DNA of 64,000 nt. Source: Pseudoduganella ginsengisoli. GTDB taxonomy: Bacteria > Pseudomonadota > Gammaproteobacteria > Burkholderiales > Burkholderiaceae_D. The notes beneath the pieces are model-generated. The model had not been told where the DNA came from. It worked only from the letters and a program-made list of their open reading frames with translations, and made no database searches. The translations under genes were made by a program, and so were the position numbers. The DNA is taken from contig NZ_WNLA01000003.1 in assembly GCF_009720865.1 (NCBI RefSeq), forward strand, positions 248,001 to 312,000, given 5' to 3'. Shown in pieces: positions 1 through 9,654 of this stretch; within the stretch, counting starts at the first letter, position 1, and each line of letters begins with the position of its first letter.

Positions 1-2
1 TC

Positions 3-764
3 ATCATGGCCAAGCGCGGCCTGGTGATCATGGTGGGCGCCACCGGTTCCGGCAAATCCACGACGCTGGCGGCCATGCTGGGCTACCGCAACCAGAACAG
101 CTATGGCCACATCATCACGATTGAAGACCCGGTCGAATTCGTACACCCGCACGGCAATTGCGTGGTCACGCAGCGCGAAGTGGGCGTCGATACGGACGAC
201 TGGGAAATCGCGCTGAAAAACACGCTGCGCCAGGCTCCGGACGTGATCCAGATCGGCGAAATCCGCGACCGGCAAACCATGGATCACGCGATTGCGTTTG
301 CCGAGACGGGCCACCTGTGCCTGGCCACCTTGCACGCCAACAGCGCCAACCAGGCGCTGGACCGCATCATCAACTTCTTCCCGGAAGAGCGCCGCCAGCA
401 ATTGCTGATGGATTTGTCGCTGAATTTAAAAGGCATGATTTCGCAGCGCCTGATTCCCCGCAAGGAAGCCAAGGGCCGCGCAGTGGCAATTGAAATCATG
501 CTCAATTCCCCGCTGATTTCCGACTTGATCTTCAAGGGCGAAGTGCATGAGATCAAGGAATTGATGAAGAAGTCGCGCGAACTGGGCATGCAGACATTCG
601 ACCAGTCGCTGTTCGATTTGTATGAAGCGGACCAGATCACGTATGAAGATGCACTGCGCAACGCGGACTCCGTCAATGACTTGCGCCTGAAAATCAAGCT
701 GGAGAGCAAAGCCGCGCAAAACCGCGACATGTCGGCCGGCACGGAACACCTCAACATCGTCTAA
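3..764 (+). CDS. pilU: Type IV pilus retraction ATPase PilU (3' part)
   Basis: The 5' end lies outside the window; the reading frame is open to base 3 and ends at TAA 762-764. The visible 253 residues hold the ATPase core of the PilT/PilU family: Walker [10 protein letters not shown], an aspartate box with EDPVEF, a Walker B region ([10 protein letters not shown]) and a histidine box ([12 protein letters not shown]). These cytoplasmic hexameric motors power pilus retraction, with PilU acting as an accessory motor to PilT. The sequence after the core ([19 protein letters not shown]) resembles PilU more than PilT, so PilU is preferred; pilT would be expected just upstream, outside the window. 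The 28-bp hairpin repeat follows directly. Confidence 0.9.
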   Translation: MMAKRGLVIMVGATGSGKSTTLAAMLGYRNQNSYGHIITIEDPVEFVHPHGNCVVTQREVGVDTDDWEIALKNTLRQAPDVIQIGEIRDRQTMDHAIAFAETGHLCLATLHANSANQALDRIINFFPEERRQQLLMDLSLNLKGMISQRLIPRKEAKGRAVAIEIMLNSPLISDLIFKGEVHEIKELMKKSRELGMQTFDQSLFDLYEADQITYEDALRNADSVNDLRLKIKLESKAAQNRDMSAGTEHLNIV

Positions 765-775
765 TTTAGCAACAT

Positions 776-803
776 GGGTGCCGGGCCTTCAGGCCGGGCA
801 CCC
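776..803. repeat. 28-bp imperfect palindrome between pilU and the peroxidase gene
   Basis: Two 13-base arms beginning GGGTGCCGGGCCT and ending AGGCCGGGCACCC flank a two-base centre, with one internal mismatch. It lacks a T-run, so it is not a classical terminator, though it may end pilU transcription. A relative of the same length lies at 31359-31386. Confidence 0.6.
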
Positions 804-819
804 ACACATTAGGAAACTT

Positions 820-1305
820 ATGACCACCGTCTTCGATTTCAAGGCCGATTCGCTGGCCGGCAAAGCTATCGACCTGTCGCAATACAAAGGCAAAGTGCTG
901 CTGATCGTGAACACAGCCAGCAAGTGCGGCTTCACCCCCCAGTATGAAGGACTGGAATCCGTCTACCAGCAATTCAAGGACAAGGGCGTGGAAGTGCTGG
1001 GCTTCCCGTGCAACCAGTTCGGCTCGCAGGAACCGGGCGGTGAAGCGGAAATCGGCGCGTTTTGCCAGAAAAACTATGGCGTCAGCTTTCCCATGTTTGC
1101 CAAGATCGACGTCAATGGCGACGGCGCGCACCCGCTGTACAAGCACTTGAAAAAAGAATCGCCAGGCTTGCTGGGCACGGAAGGCATCAAATGGAACTTC
1201 ACCAAGTTCCTGGTCCGCAAAGACGGCACGGTCTATAAGCGCTATGCGCCCACCACCAAACCCGAAGAAATGACGGGCGACATAGAAAAGCTGCTGGCGG
1301 AATAA
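820..1305 (+). CDS. Glutathione peroxidase (cysteine type)
   Basis: 161-residue protein of the GPx/BtuE family, which reduces hydroperoxides using thiol reductants. The peroxidatic residue is Cys in [12 protein letters not shown] (about residue 35), replacing the selenocysteine of animal enzymes. The FPCNQFG motif supplies a second Cys and the catalytic Gln, and KWNFTKFL gives the conserved Trp and Asn. No signal peptide is seen, so it should be cytoplasmic. The ATG at 820 is chosen because AGGAA precedes it at 811-815 and because residues encoded further upstream are read from the hairpin repeat. A terminator follows at 1317. Whether glutathione or thioredoxin is the donor cannot be read from the sequence. 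Confidence 0.93.
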   Translation: MTTVFDFKADSLAGKAIDLSQYKGKVLLIVNTASKCGFTPQYEGLESVYQQFKDKGVEVLGFPCNQFGSQEPGGEAEIGAFCQKNYGVSFPMFAKIDVNGDGAHPLYKHLKKESPGLLGTEGIKWNFTKFLVRKDGTVYKRYAPTTKPEEMTGDIEKLLAE

Positions 1306-1316
1306 ACGCATCCCAG

Positions 1317-1344
1317 CCCGGCCCCGCGCCGGGTTTTGTCTTTT
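1317..1344 (+). terminator. Rho-independent terminator after glutathione peroxidase
   Basis: Stem CCCGGC (1317-1322) pairs with GCCGGG (1328-1333) around a five-base loop and is followed by TTTTGTCTTTT. Confidence 0.85.
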
Positions 1345-1355
1345 ATGGTGCCGAC

Positions 1356-4300
1356 ATGAGTACTGTGACAACGTACCTCGCACAACTGTTCTCCCCTCCT
1401 GACGACCCATCGATGCTGACCTACGGCAACTATGATCCGTGGCTGGTCCTGCTGTCCGTGGTGGTGGCCAGCTTTTCCTCGTGGATGGGCTTGCAGATGG
1501 CGGGCCAGGCCGCGTCGGCATCGACACCCAACCTGCGCCGCGCCGCCCTGCTGACCGGCAGCCTGGCGCTGGGCAGCGGCGTATGGGCGATGCACTTCAT
1601 CGGCATGCTGGCCTTTAATTTGTGCACCGGCGTCGAATATGACCGCGCCCTGACCATCTGGTCGATGTTGCCCAGTATTGCCGCGTCCAGCGTGGCGCTG
1701 TCGCTGATCGGCCGCAAACGTATCAATGGCTGGCAATTGCTGATCGGCGGCGTGCTGGTAGGCGCCGGCATCGGCGCCATGCATTACACGGGCATGGCGG
1801 CGCTGCGCAGCACGCTGGAATTGCGCTATGACCCATGGATGTTCGGCCTGTCGATCCTGGTGGCCGTGGCGCTGGCCAGCCTGGCCTTGTGGGTGCGTTT
1901 CGGCTTGTCGATGCTGCGCACGTGGATGTCGGAAAACACGCGGCTGGGCGTGGCCGGCGTCACGATGGGTTTTGCCATCGCCGGCATGCATTACACGGGC
2001 ATGGCGGCAGCACGCTTCGTTGGCCGCGTGGAACCGGACGCCGCCAGTGAAATTCTCAATGCTCCCTTCCTCGCGCTGGCCGTCTCGCTGACCACTGCTG
2101 TCTTCACGCTGCTGGTGACATCCGCCAATGGCTTGCTGCGCTACCGCGCCCTGTTTTACCAGTTGCGCGAAAGCGAATCATGGATGCGCGCGCTGCTGGA
2201 AACCGCCGTCGATGGCGTCATTACCGTGGAATCAGATGGCACCGTCCGCGAATTCAACAAGTCGGCCGAACGTATCTTTGGCTGGAAGAAGGAAGAAATC
2301 GTCGGCAGGAATGTGCGCACCTTGATTGCCGACCCGACCCGCTCCGCGCGCGACGGTTTGCTCAGCCATTTGAAAGATGGCCGCGAAGGCATGATCGGGG
2401 AAAGCCAGGATATCCTCGGCTTGCACAAGAGCGGCGCGAAGGTCCCCGTGCGCAATGCCTATGGCCACGCGCGGCTGGCGAACCAGGATTTGTATGTGTG
2501 CTTCGTCACCGACATCAGCGAACGCAAGGCCATGGAGCAGGCGCTGCGCGACAGTGAACAGCAACTGCGCTCGCTGATCGGCAATATTCCCGGCATGTCG
2601 TACCGCGCACTGCATGCCCCCGGCTGGCCCATGGTGTTTGTCAGCCCCGCCGTGGAAACGCTGACAGGCTATCCCCAGGAAGACTTCGTGGGATCGCCGC
2701 CGCGCCGCATGTTCAGCGAATTGATCCATCACGACGACCACGAACGGCTCGCACATGAGCTGGAACTGGCGATTGAACTCAAAGAGCCTTTTACGCTGGA
2801 ATACCGCATCCACCACCGCGACGGCAGCCTGCGCTGGGTATGGGAAAACGGCAGCGCCATCTTTGACGACAAGGGCAAAGTCACGTGGCTCGATGGCGTC
2901 ATCCTCGATATTTCCGGGCGGCGCCAGATGGAAGAAGACTTGCGCGCTGCAAAAGAGCGCGCCGAACAGGCGGCCGCCGCCCGCGCGGCCTTCCTGGCCA
3001 ACATGAGCCATGAAATCCGCACGCCGATGAATTCCATCCTGGGCTTTACCGACGTGCTGCTGCAGGGCGAGCTGGCGGCGGACCAGCGCCGCCACCTCGA
3101 TACGGTACGCAATTCCGCCCGCTCGCTGCTGCGGCTGTTGAATGAAATCCTCGATACGGCCAAGCTGGATAAAGGCGCGGTGGAACTGGAAGAAAGCGAT
3201 TACAACTTGCTGGCCCTGGTCGATGAATTGTCGTCGACCATGGGCGCCAATGCGGCAGCCAAAGGGCTGGTGCTGAGCGTGCATTACAGCGATGCGCTGC
3301 CGCACCGGCTGCGCGGCGATGAATTGCGGGTGCGCCAGGTGTTGACGAATTTGCTGGGCAACGCCATCAAGTTTACCGGTGAGGGCAGCGTGACCTTGAC
3401 CTTGGCGCTGGAAGAACAGGACGGCCTGGAACAGCTGCACATCACCGTGGCCGACACAGGGATCGGCATCCCGCACAACCGGCTGGCTGCTATCTTTGAA
3501 CCGTTTACCCAGGCCGATGCGTCGATGAACCGGCGCTACGGCGGCACGGGGCTGGGCACCACCATATGCAAGCAATTGACGGAATTAATGGGCGGCAGTA
3601 TCTGGGCCACCAGCGTTGAAGGCCAGGGCAGCGAATTCCATGTGCAGCTGCCGCTGATTTACGCGTCCCAGCCCAATGCGCAGACGGACAGCCATCAGGC
3701 TATCCAATTGCCGCCGCTGCGCATCCTGGCGGCGGATGACGTCCCGCAAAACCTGGAATTGCTGACCTTACTGATGGAAAAACGGGGCCATTCAGTCGTC
3801 ACCGCCAGCGATGGCGCGGCTGCCGTGCGGCTGGCAGCCGAGGGGCGGTTCGACGTGATCTTGATGGACGTGCAAATGCCCTTCATGGATGGGCTGGAAG
3901 CCACACGCCGCATCCGCGCGGCGGAGCGCGAGCAAGGCCGCGCCCGCACCCCCATCATTGCCATGACGGCCAGCGTGCTGGAAAAAGACCGGGAAGCGAC
4001 CAGCAGCGCCGGCATGGATGGCTTCTCGCCCAAGCCCGTCGACATGCCCGTGCTGGCAAGGGAGCTGGCGCGTGTGCTGGGCCTGGATGCGGCCGGCGCT
4101 GCGCCAGCCGAACAACGTGGCGCGTTGGCCGTGCTGAATCTGGGCCTGGGCTTGCGCCGCTGGGGAGAACAGGAACAGCCGTATTACCGGGCGCTGCACG
4201 CATTCGTGCAAGAGCGCATGGACCTCGGCCATCAGCTTGCCGGCATTGCGTCCAATGAGCGCTATCAGGATGGTGCGGCACTGACGCACCAGGCCAAGGG

Positions 4301-4781
4301 CGCCGCAGCCAACCTGGGTCTGGAACAGTTGGCCGCCATCCTGGACCGGGTCGAACATGCATGGCAACAGGCCGGCGCCAGCGCCGATGCCGCCATCGAT
4401 AACGCCGACGCGCGCAACGCACTGGGCACGCTGCTGGCGCAGGCCAGTGAACAGTTGGCGATCGCATGCGCCGCCATCACCACTGTGCTGGCGGCGCAGG
4501 GCGCCCAGGCAACTGGCGCGGATGACAGTGCCGGTAACGGAACACTCGATACAACGCACGTGCAGCAACTGGCGGAACAGCTGCACCGTTCAATTGACAG
4601 TGGCGCATTCGATGACGCCCTGCTGCAAACCTTTGCGCAGGTACTGGCCGGGCACGCTGCGCCGGGCCGGCTCGATGAATTGCGCGATGCGATGCATAAT
4701 TTTGATTTCAGTGCGGCGCACGCGCGGCTGGAGGCGCTGCTGGCGTCTTGCGTGCCGCCGTCCGCCGGGAGTACGCCATGA
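1356..4781 (+). CDS. MHYT-domain hybrid sensor histidine kinase
   Basis: 1141-residue membrane kinase. The N-terminal ~260 residues form a seven-helix MHYT sensor with three motif copies (MHFIGM, MHYTGM, MHYTGM), a family proposed to bind a metal and sense oxygen, CO or NO. Two PAS domains follow (about 275-395 and 400-525), then HisKA with phospho-accepting His in NMSHEIRTPMN (~550), HATPase with NAIKF, DTGIGIP and GGTGLG boxes, a receiver domain (~787-910, LMDVQMP Asp, KPVD Lys) and a C-terminal Hpt-like helical domain whose likely phospho-His is in THQAKGAAANL (~975). The stop overlaps the start of the HD-GYP regulator (ATGA), so the two form one unit. The ATG at 1356 follows the terminator closely, hence the promoter may overlap it. 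The ligand is unknown. Confidence 0.93.
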   Translation: MSTVTTYLAQLFSPPDDPSMLTYGNYDPWLVLLSVVVASFSSWMGLQMAGQAASASTPNLRRAALLTGSLALGSGVWAMHFIGMLAFNLCTGVEYDRALTIWSMLPSIAASSVALSLIGRKRINGWQLLIGGVLVGAGIGAMHYTGMAALRSTLELRYDPWMFGLSILVAVALASLALWVRFGLSMLRTWMSENTRLGVAGVTMGFAIAGMHYTGMAAARFVGRVEPDAASEILNAPFLALAVSLTTAVFTLLVTSANGLLRYRALFYQLRESESWMRALLETAVDGVITVESDGTVREFNKSAERIFGWKKEEIVGRNVRTLIADPTRSARDGLLSHLKDGREGMIGESQDILGLHKSGAKVPVRNAYGHARLANQDLYVCFVTDISERKAMEQALRDSEQQLRSLIGNIPGMSYRALHAPGWPMVFVSPAVETLTGYPQEDFVGSPPRRMFSELIHHDDHERLAHELELAIELKEPFTLEYRIHHRDGSLRWVWENGSAIFDDKGKVTWLDGVILDISGRRQMEEDLRAAKERAEQAAAARAAFLANMSHEIRTPMNSILGFTDVLLQGELAADQRRHLDTVRNSARSLLRLLNEILDTAKLDKGAVELEESDYNLLALVDELSSTMGANAAAKGLVLSVHYSDALPHRLRGDELRVRQVLTNLLGNAIKFTGEGSVTLTLALEEQDGLEQLHITVADTGIGIPHNRLAAIFEPFTQADASMNRRYGGTGLGTTICKQLTELMGGSIWATSVEGQGSEFHVQLPLIYASQPNAQTDSHQAIQLPPLRILAADDVPQNLELLTLLMEKRGHSVVTASDGAAAVRLAAEGRFDVILMDVQMPFMDGLEATRRIRAAEREQGRARTPIIAMTASVLEKDREATSSAGMDGFSPKPVDMPVLARELARVLGLDAAGAAPAEQRGALAVLNLGLGLRRWGEQEQPYYRALHAFVQERMDLGHQLAGIASNERYQDGAALTHQAKGAAANLGLEQLAAILDRVEHAWQQAGASADAAIDNADARNALGTLLAQASEQLAIACAAITTVLAAQGAQATGADDSAGNGTLDTTHVQQLAEQLHRSIDSGAFDDALLQTFAQVLAGHAAPGRLDELRDAMHNFDFSAAHARLEALLASCVPPSAGSTP

Positions 4782-5764
4782 ACCGCCAACCTGTGATACT
4801 TGCCGTCGATGACGAGCCTATTAACCTGCAATTGCTGCGGCAAATCCTGCAAGACCGCTACCGGCTGCTGTTTGCCAAGGATGGGCCCCGTGCGCTGGAA
4901 CTGGCGGCGCGCGAACAGCCGGATTTGATCTTGCTGGACGTGATGATGCCGGACATGACGGGCTATGACGTCTGCAAGCATTTGAAAGCCGATCCTGCCA
5001 CGGCCGGCATTCCCGTGATCTTTGTCACGGCGCTGACGGACGCTGTCGATGAAGTGGCGGGCTTCGATGCGGGCGGTGTCGATTACATCACGAAGCCCGT
5101 CAGTCCGCCTGTCGTGAAAGCCCGCGTGCAATTGCATTTATCGCTGGTGCGCATGGATGAATTGAAAGCCAGCCGCCTGGAAATCGTTCAGCGGCTGGGA
5201 CTGGCGGCGGAATACAAGGACAATGAAACAGGCTTGCATGTGATCCGCATGAGCCATTACGCGCGCTTGCTGGGCATGGCAGCGGGATTGAATGAAGATG
5301 ACGTGGATGATTTATTCAACGCGGCGCCCATGCACGATATCGGAAAGATCGGCATCCCCGACCGTATCCTGCAAAAGCCGGCAAAGCTGGATCCCGATGA
5401 GTGGGAAGTGATGCAAACGCACCCCACCATCGGCGCCAGCATCATAGGCGAGCATGCGACCGGCATGCTGGGCGTCGCATACGAGGTGGCGCGCACCCAC
5501 CACGAAAAATGGGATGGCAGCGGTTATCCGGCCGGGCTGAAAGGCGAAGATATCCCATTGGCGGGAAGGATTGTGGCCATTGCCGACGTGTTTGACGCGC
5601 TGACTTCCGTGCGCCCGTATAAAAAGGCGTGGACCGTGGAACAGGCGTGCGACCACTTGCGGGCGCAGCGGGGGCTGCACTTCGATCCGGCACTGGTGGA
5701 CTTGTTCCTCGGCTTGATTCCGCAGGCTGAAGTCATCATGAACAAGTGGGCGGAGCGGGAATAA
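4778..5764 (+). CDS. Response regulator with HD-GYP domain (probable c-di-GMP phosphodiesterase)
   Basis: 328 residues. The N-terminal receiver domain (~1-120) has the acidic pair VDDEP, phospho-Asp in LLDVMMPDM and Lys in TKPVS. The C-terminal HD-GYP domain (~150-320) carries MHDIGKIGIPD (~184) and HHEKWDGSGYP (~240), the metal and substrate motifs of active c-di-GMP hydrolases. The start ATG at 4778 overlaps the stop of the upstream hybrid kinase by four bases, so the pair is probably cotranscribed and translationally coupled. A signal sensed by the MHYT kinase would thus lower c-di-GMP, affecting motility or biofilm. The convergent glcF gene ends only one base away, so no separate terminator lies between them. 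Confidence 0.93.
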   Translation: MNRQPVILAVDDEPINLQLLRQILQDRYRLLFAKDGPRALELAAREQPDLILLDVMMPDMTGYDVCKHLKADPATAGIPVIFVTALTDAVDEVAGFDAGGVDYITKPVSPPVVKARVQLHLSLVRMDELKASRLEIVQRLGLAAEYKDNETGLHVIRMSHYARLLGMAAGLNEDDVDDLFNAAPMHDIGKIGIPDRILQKPAKLDPDEWEVMQTHPTIGASIIGEHATGMLGVAYEVARTHHEKWDGSGYPAGLKGEDIPLAGRIVAIADVFDALTSVRPYKKAWTVEQACDHLRAQRGLHFDPALVDLFLGLIPQAEVIMNKWAERE

Positions 5765-5765
5765 A

Positions 5766-7013
5766 TCAGGACAGTTTCAGCGCCTGCTCCAAGATTTCAA
5801 TCCAGTGCAGCACCGGCTTGTCCGTCGCAGCCTGCAAATGCGTAAGGCAGCCTATATTGGCCGATGCATACGTGGCCGCTCCCGTATCGTCCAGCGCGGC
5901 CAGCTTGCGTTCACGCAGCTGGTTCGCCAGCTCTGGCTGCAGCATCGAATAGGTTCCCGCGGAACCGCAGCACAAATGGCTGTCCGCGCACAGCGCGACG
6001 TCGACACCGGCCGCGCGCAGCACCTGTTCCGCCTTGCCACGGATTTGCTGGCCATGCTGCAAGGTGCACGGCGGGTGGTAGGCAACGCGTTCGCCATACG
6101 CAGCCTTGCCGGCCAGCGCGCGCACTTGCGGCTCCAGCCCGGCCAGCACTTCGCTTAAATCCTGCGTCATGGCGGCGATGCGCTGCGCCTTGGCTGCGTA
6201 GACAGGATCATGCGCCAGCAAGTGGCCATACTCTTTCACGCTGGCGCCGCAGCCGGATGCCGTCATGACGATGGCTTCCGCATGGGGCGCCCCATGTTCG
6301 CCCGACACATGCGGCCACCATGCATCGATATTGCGGCGCATGTCATCGAGGCCGCCATCGTGGTCATTCAAGTGGTAGCGCAGTGCGCCGCAGCAGCCCG
6401 CTTCCGGCGCCGCATACAACGTGATGCCCAGTGCATCGAGCACGCGCGCCGCCGATGCATTGATCGATGGCGCCAGTCCCGGCTGCACGCAGCCTTGCAG
6501 CACCAGCATGCGGCGCGCGTGCACGCGCTGCGGCCACGCTCCGGCCGGGCGCGCGGCAACCAGCTTGTCCTGCAACTGCTTTGACAACAGGGGCTTGGCC
6601 AGCCGTCCCAGCTTCACAGCCGGCGTGAACAGCCAGCGGCGCGGCAGCGCTTCTTTCAGCACGGCGCGCTTGATACGTTCCGGTAAAGGACGCGGCACTT
6701 TCTGTTCCACCACCTTGCGCCCGATATCGGCCAGCCGGCCATAGCGCACGCCGGACGGGCACGTGCTTTCACAGCTGCGGCAAGTCAGGCAGCGGTCCAG
6801 ATGCGTCTGGGTTTTCGCCGTGACAGGCGCGCCTTCCAGCACTTGCTTGATCAGGTAAATGCGGCCACGTGGGCCATCGAGTTCATCGCCCAGCAATTGG
6901 TACGTGGGACAGGTGGCCGTGCAAAAGCCGCAATGCACGCACGCGCGCAAAATCGCTTCCGCTTCGTCGCCGTCGCGCGTGTGCTTGATAAAGTCCGCCA
7001 GCTTAGTTTGCAT
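5766..7013 (-). CDS. glcF: Glycolate oxidase iron-sulfur subunit GlcF
   Basis: 415 residues. Two 4Fe-4S ferredoxin motifs lie near the N terminus (CVHCGFCTATCP and CLTCRSCESTCP), followed by two CCG domains (EAGCCGALRYH and HLCCGSAGTY). This is the layout of GlcF, which passes electrons from the GlcD/GlcE flavin subunits to the quinone pool during glycolate oxidation to glyoxylate at the inner membrane. The start ATG at 7013 (MQTKLADF) overlaps the end of glcE by 11 bases. It is the last gene of glcD-glcE-glcF. Confidence 0.95.
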   Translation of the reverse strand: MQTKLADFIKHTRDGDEAEAILRACVHCGFCTATCPTYQLLGDELDGPRGRIYLIKQVLEGAPVTAKTQTHLDRCLTCRSCESTCPSGVRYGRLADIGRKVVEQKVPRPLPERIKRAVLKEALPRRWLFTPAVKLGRLAKPLLSKQLQDKLVAARPAGAWPQRVHARRMLVLQGCVQPGLAPSINASAARVLDALGITLYAAPEAGCCGALRYHLNDHDGGLDDMRRNIDAWWPHVSGEHGAPHAEAIVMTASGCGASVKEYGHLLAHDPVYAAKAQRIAAMTQDLSEVLAGLEPQVRALAGKAAYGERVAYHPPCTLQHGQQIRGKAEQVLRAAGVDVALCADSHLCCGSAGTYSMLQPELANQLRERKLAALDDTGAATYASANIGCLTHLQAATDKPVLHWIEILEQALKLS

Positions 7014-8070
7014 GCGGCTCTCCCAGGCGGCCTGGATTGAAGATGCCCGCCGGATCAAATGCCTGTTTCACGCGCCGGTTCAGCAGCGCCAGCGCGGGCG
7101 CCTTAGGGTGGAAGGCCGGCACGCTTTTATCCGCAGTGCGGAACAGCGTCGCATGGCCGCCACTGGCTGCCACCGTGCGGCGGATATCGCCGGCCCGCAC
7201 CGCATCAGCCCGCAGCCAGCGCTGGCCGCCGCCCCATTCGATCAGCGATTCCCCTTTCAAAATAATCGCGCTGGCATGGGGCGGCACGGCCAAACGCCAC
7301 AAGTGCGGCGTATCGAAAAATGCATGCGTATGGTCGCGCAGGCTGCTCCACAGCGCTTGTGCATCGCGCTCCGGCATCACGGCAGCTTGTACCCCCAGCG
7401 TGCCGATCGCAGCCGCCACGGCGCTTTCCGCACCGGACAGGCGCACCGACAATACGCCGCCATGCCAGCAACTGGCCGACAGCGGCAGCGGCTGGCCGCC
7501 CCACTCATTCAGCGCACGCAGCGCGGCAATTTCATCGAGCGGCATGTGCAGCGTTGCTTCCCGCACGGGCAGCGGCAACACCTTCAGCGATACTTCCGCA
7601 ATCAGGCCCAGGGTTCCCATCGAACCGGCCAGCAGCCGCGACACGTCATAGCCCGCCACGTTTTTCATGACCTGGCCGCCGAAGTTCAGCACGTCGCCTG
7701 CGCCGTTGACCAGCTTTGCACCCAGCACGAAATCGCGCACGCTGCCTGCCGCCATGCGGCGCGGCCCCGACAAGCCTGCCGCCACCACGCCGCCTATGGT
7801 CGAGGCGGCGCCAAACCGTGGCGGCTCAAACGCCAGCATTTGCCCATGCTGCGCCAGCAGCGCTTCGATGTCGGCCAGCCGCGTGCCGCAGCGGGCCGTG
7901 ATCACGAGTTCCGATGGCTCATAATCCACCACGCCCGCATAGCCTGCCGTTTGCAGCACATCGCCCGTCAGTGGACCGCCATACCAGTCCTTGGTGCCGC
8001 CACCCCGGAAGCGCAGCGGCTGTTGATTGGCGGTGGCCTCTCGCAGCCGTTCGCGGAATTCTTCGAGCAT
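7003..8070 (-). CDS. glcE: Glycolate oxidase FAD-binding subunit GlcE
   Basis: 355 residues. An N-terminal FAD_binding_4 fold is visible: GGGTKDWYG, the FEPPRFGAASTIGGVVAAG stretch and SGPRRMAAGSVRDFVLG. It is shorter than GlcD and ends with an FDPAGIFNPGR motif typical of this family. Two in-frame ATGs exist, at 8076 and 8070; AAAGG lies directly against the first and six bases before the second, so 8070 is preferred. It starts about 10 bases after the glcD stop and overlaps glcF, showing a tight operon. Confidence 0.93.
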   Translation of the reverse strand: MLEEFRERLREATANQQPLRFRGGGTKDWYGGPLTGDVLQTAGYAGVVDYEPSELVITARCGTRLADIEALLAQHGQMLAFEPPRFGAASTIGGVVAAGLSGPRRMAAGSVRDFVLGAKLVNGAGDVLNFGGQVMKNVAGYDVSRLLAGSMGTLGLIAEVSLKVLPLPVREATLHMPLDEIAALRALNEWGGQPLPLSASCWHGGVLSVRLSGAESAVAAAIGTLGVQAAVMPERDAQALWSSLRDHTHAFFDTPHLWRLAVPPHASAIILKGESLIEWGGGQRWLRADAVRAGDIRRTVAASGGHATLFRTADKSVPAFHPKAPALALLNRRVKQAFDPAGIFNPGRLGEPHAN

Positions 8071-8079
8071 CGCCATCCT

Positions 8080-9567
8080 TTAAAAACGGGGCAAGTCCGG
8101 ATGCGGCAACACGCCGCCCGTCACGCGCATCTTGCCGAATTCCGCGCAGCGGTTCAGCGTGGGAATCGCCTTGTCCGGGTTCAGCAGCGACAGCGGGTCA
8201 AACGCCCGCTTCAGTGCAAAGAATGCATTCAATTCCGCCGCTGTGAATTGCACGCACATGGAATCGATTTTCTCGATGCCGACGCCATGTTCGCCCGTGA
8301 TGGTGCCGCCCACTTCCACGCACAGCGCGAGGATATCGGCGCCAAACGCTTCGGCGCGGCGCAATTCGTCCGGCTGGTTGGCATCGAACAGGATCAGCGG
8401 GTGCAAATTGCCGTCGCCCGCATGGAACACATTCGCGCAGCGCAGCCCGTGCTTGTGCTCCATTGCCGCGATGCCTTGCAGCACACGCGCCAAATGCTTG
8501 CGGGGAATGGTGCCATCCATGCAGTAGTAATCCGGCGAAATGCGGCCTGCTGCTGGGAAGGCATTCTTGCGGCCCGACCAGAATTTCAAGCGCTCCGCCT
8601 CCGAGGTGGAAACAGCAATCGCGCCGGCTCCGGCCGCGCGCAGCACGGCCGCCATGCGGGTGATTTCCTCTTCCACTTCGGCTGCCGTGCCATCCGCTTC
8701 GCACAGCAAGATAGCGGCGGCTTCCGTGTCATAGCCAGCCCTGACGAACGGCTCCACCATGCGCGACGACGTGCGGTCCATCATTTCCAGCCCGGCCGGA
8801 ATAATGCCGGCGGCAATCACGTCCGCCACGGCATTGCCGCCTGCCGTCACGTCGTCAAACGATGCCATAATCACTCTGGCTGCAGCGGGTTTCGGCACCA
8901 GCTTGACGGTGACTTCCAGCACAATGCCCAGCATGCCTTCGGAGCCGATAAACGCGGCCAATAAGTCCAGTCCCGGCGCATCCGGCGCTTCGCTGCCCAG
9001 TTCCACGATGTCGCCTTCGATCGTGGCCATGCGTACGCGCAATACGTTATGCACGGTCAAGCCATACTTGAGGCAATGCACGCCGCCTGAGTTTTCCGCC
9101 ACGTTGCCGCCGATGGTGCAGGCAATTTGCGACGAAGGATCGGGCGCGTAATACAGCCCGTACGGCGCGGCTGCTTCGGAAATCGCCAGGTTGCGCACGC
9201 CCGGCTGCACAACGGCCATGCGCGAATACGCGTCGAGCCGGACGATTTTATTCAGGCGCGCAGTCGACAGTACGACACCATCGGCAATCGGCATGGCGCC
9301 GCCCGACAATCCCGTTCCGGCGCCACGGGGCACGATGGGCACATGCAGGCGCCGGCACACGTCCAGCACGGCCAGCACCTGCTCTTCACTGGCGGGCAGC
9401 ACGACGATCATCGGCAACTGGCGGTAGGCGGACAGGCCGTCGCATTCATACGGCCGCGTATCTTCCGGTGCGCTCAGCACGCAAGTGGGCGGCAGCACGG
9501 CGTGCAACGCGGCGGCAACTTGCTGCCGGCGCTCTGGGGAAACTGCGGGCGTGGACTGGGTGGTCAT
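8080..9567 (-). CDS. glcD: Glycolate oxidase FAD-linked subunit GlcD
   Basis: 495 residues. The PCMH-type FAD domain spans about 50-230 (VPRGAGTGLSGGA, SSQIACTIGGNVAENSGG), and the FAD-oxidase C-terminal domain carries HAGDGNLHPLI and GTITGEHGVGIEK. It is the catalytic subunit that oxidises glycolate (and probably D-lactate) to the 2-oxo acid. It is the first gene of glcDEF and is divergent from the adenosyltransferase gene with 87 bases between, where both promoters should lie. No glcC-type regulator, glcG or glcB is adjacent, so regulation cannot be inferred here. Confidence 0.95.
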   Translation of the reverse strand: MTTQSTPAVSPERRQQVAAALHAVLPPTCVLSAPEDTRPYECDGLSAYRQLPMIVVLPASEEQVLAVLDVCRRLHVPIVPRGAGTGLSGGAMPIADGVVLSTARLNKIVRLDAYSRMAVVQPGVRNLAISEAAAPYGLYYAPDPSSQIACTIGGNVAENSGGVHCLKYGLTVHNVLRVRMATIEGDIVELGSEAPDAPGLDLLAAFIGSEGMLGIVLEVTVKLVPKPAAARVIMASFDDVTAGGNAVADVIAAGIIPAGLEMMDRTSSRMVEPFVRAGYDTEAAAILLCEADGTAAEVEEEITRMAAVLRAAGAGAIAVSTSEAERLKFWSGRKNAFPAAGRISPDYYCMDGTIPRKHLARVLQGIAAMEHKHGLRCANVFHAGDGNLHPLILFDANQPDELRRAEAFGADILALCVEVGGTITGEHGVGIEKIDSMCVQFTAAELNAFFALKRAFDPLSLLNPDKAIPTLNRCAEFGKMRVTGGVLPHPDLPRF

Positions 9568-9654
9568 TTACTTATTTTATGTGCAAACCGGCGATTTGTC
9601 GTATGCTGCCGGGATTCGTCATCCACGACTAACGAACCACGCGGAGAACTTACC

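Noticed and set aside
6859..8964. A 701-codon open frame antisense to glcE and glcD
   Set aside because: The minus-strand glc genes have clear motifs and tight operon spacing; this frame has neither.
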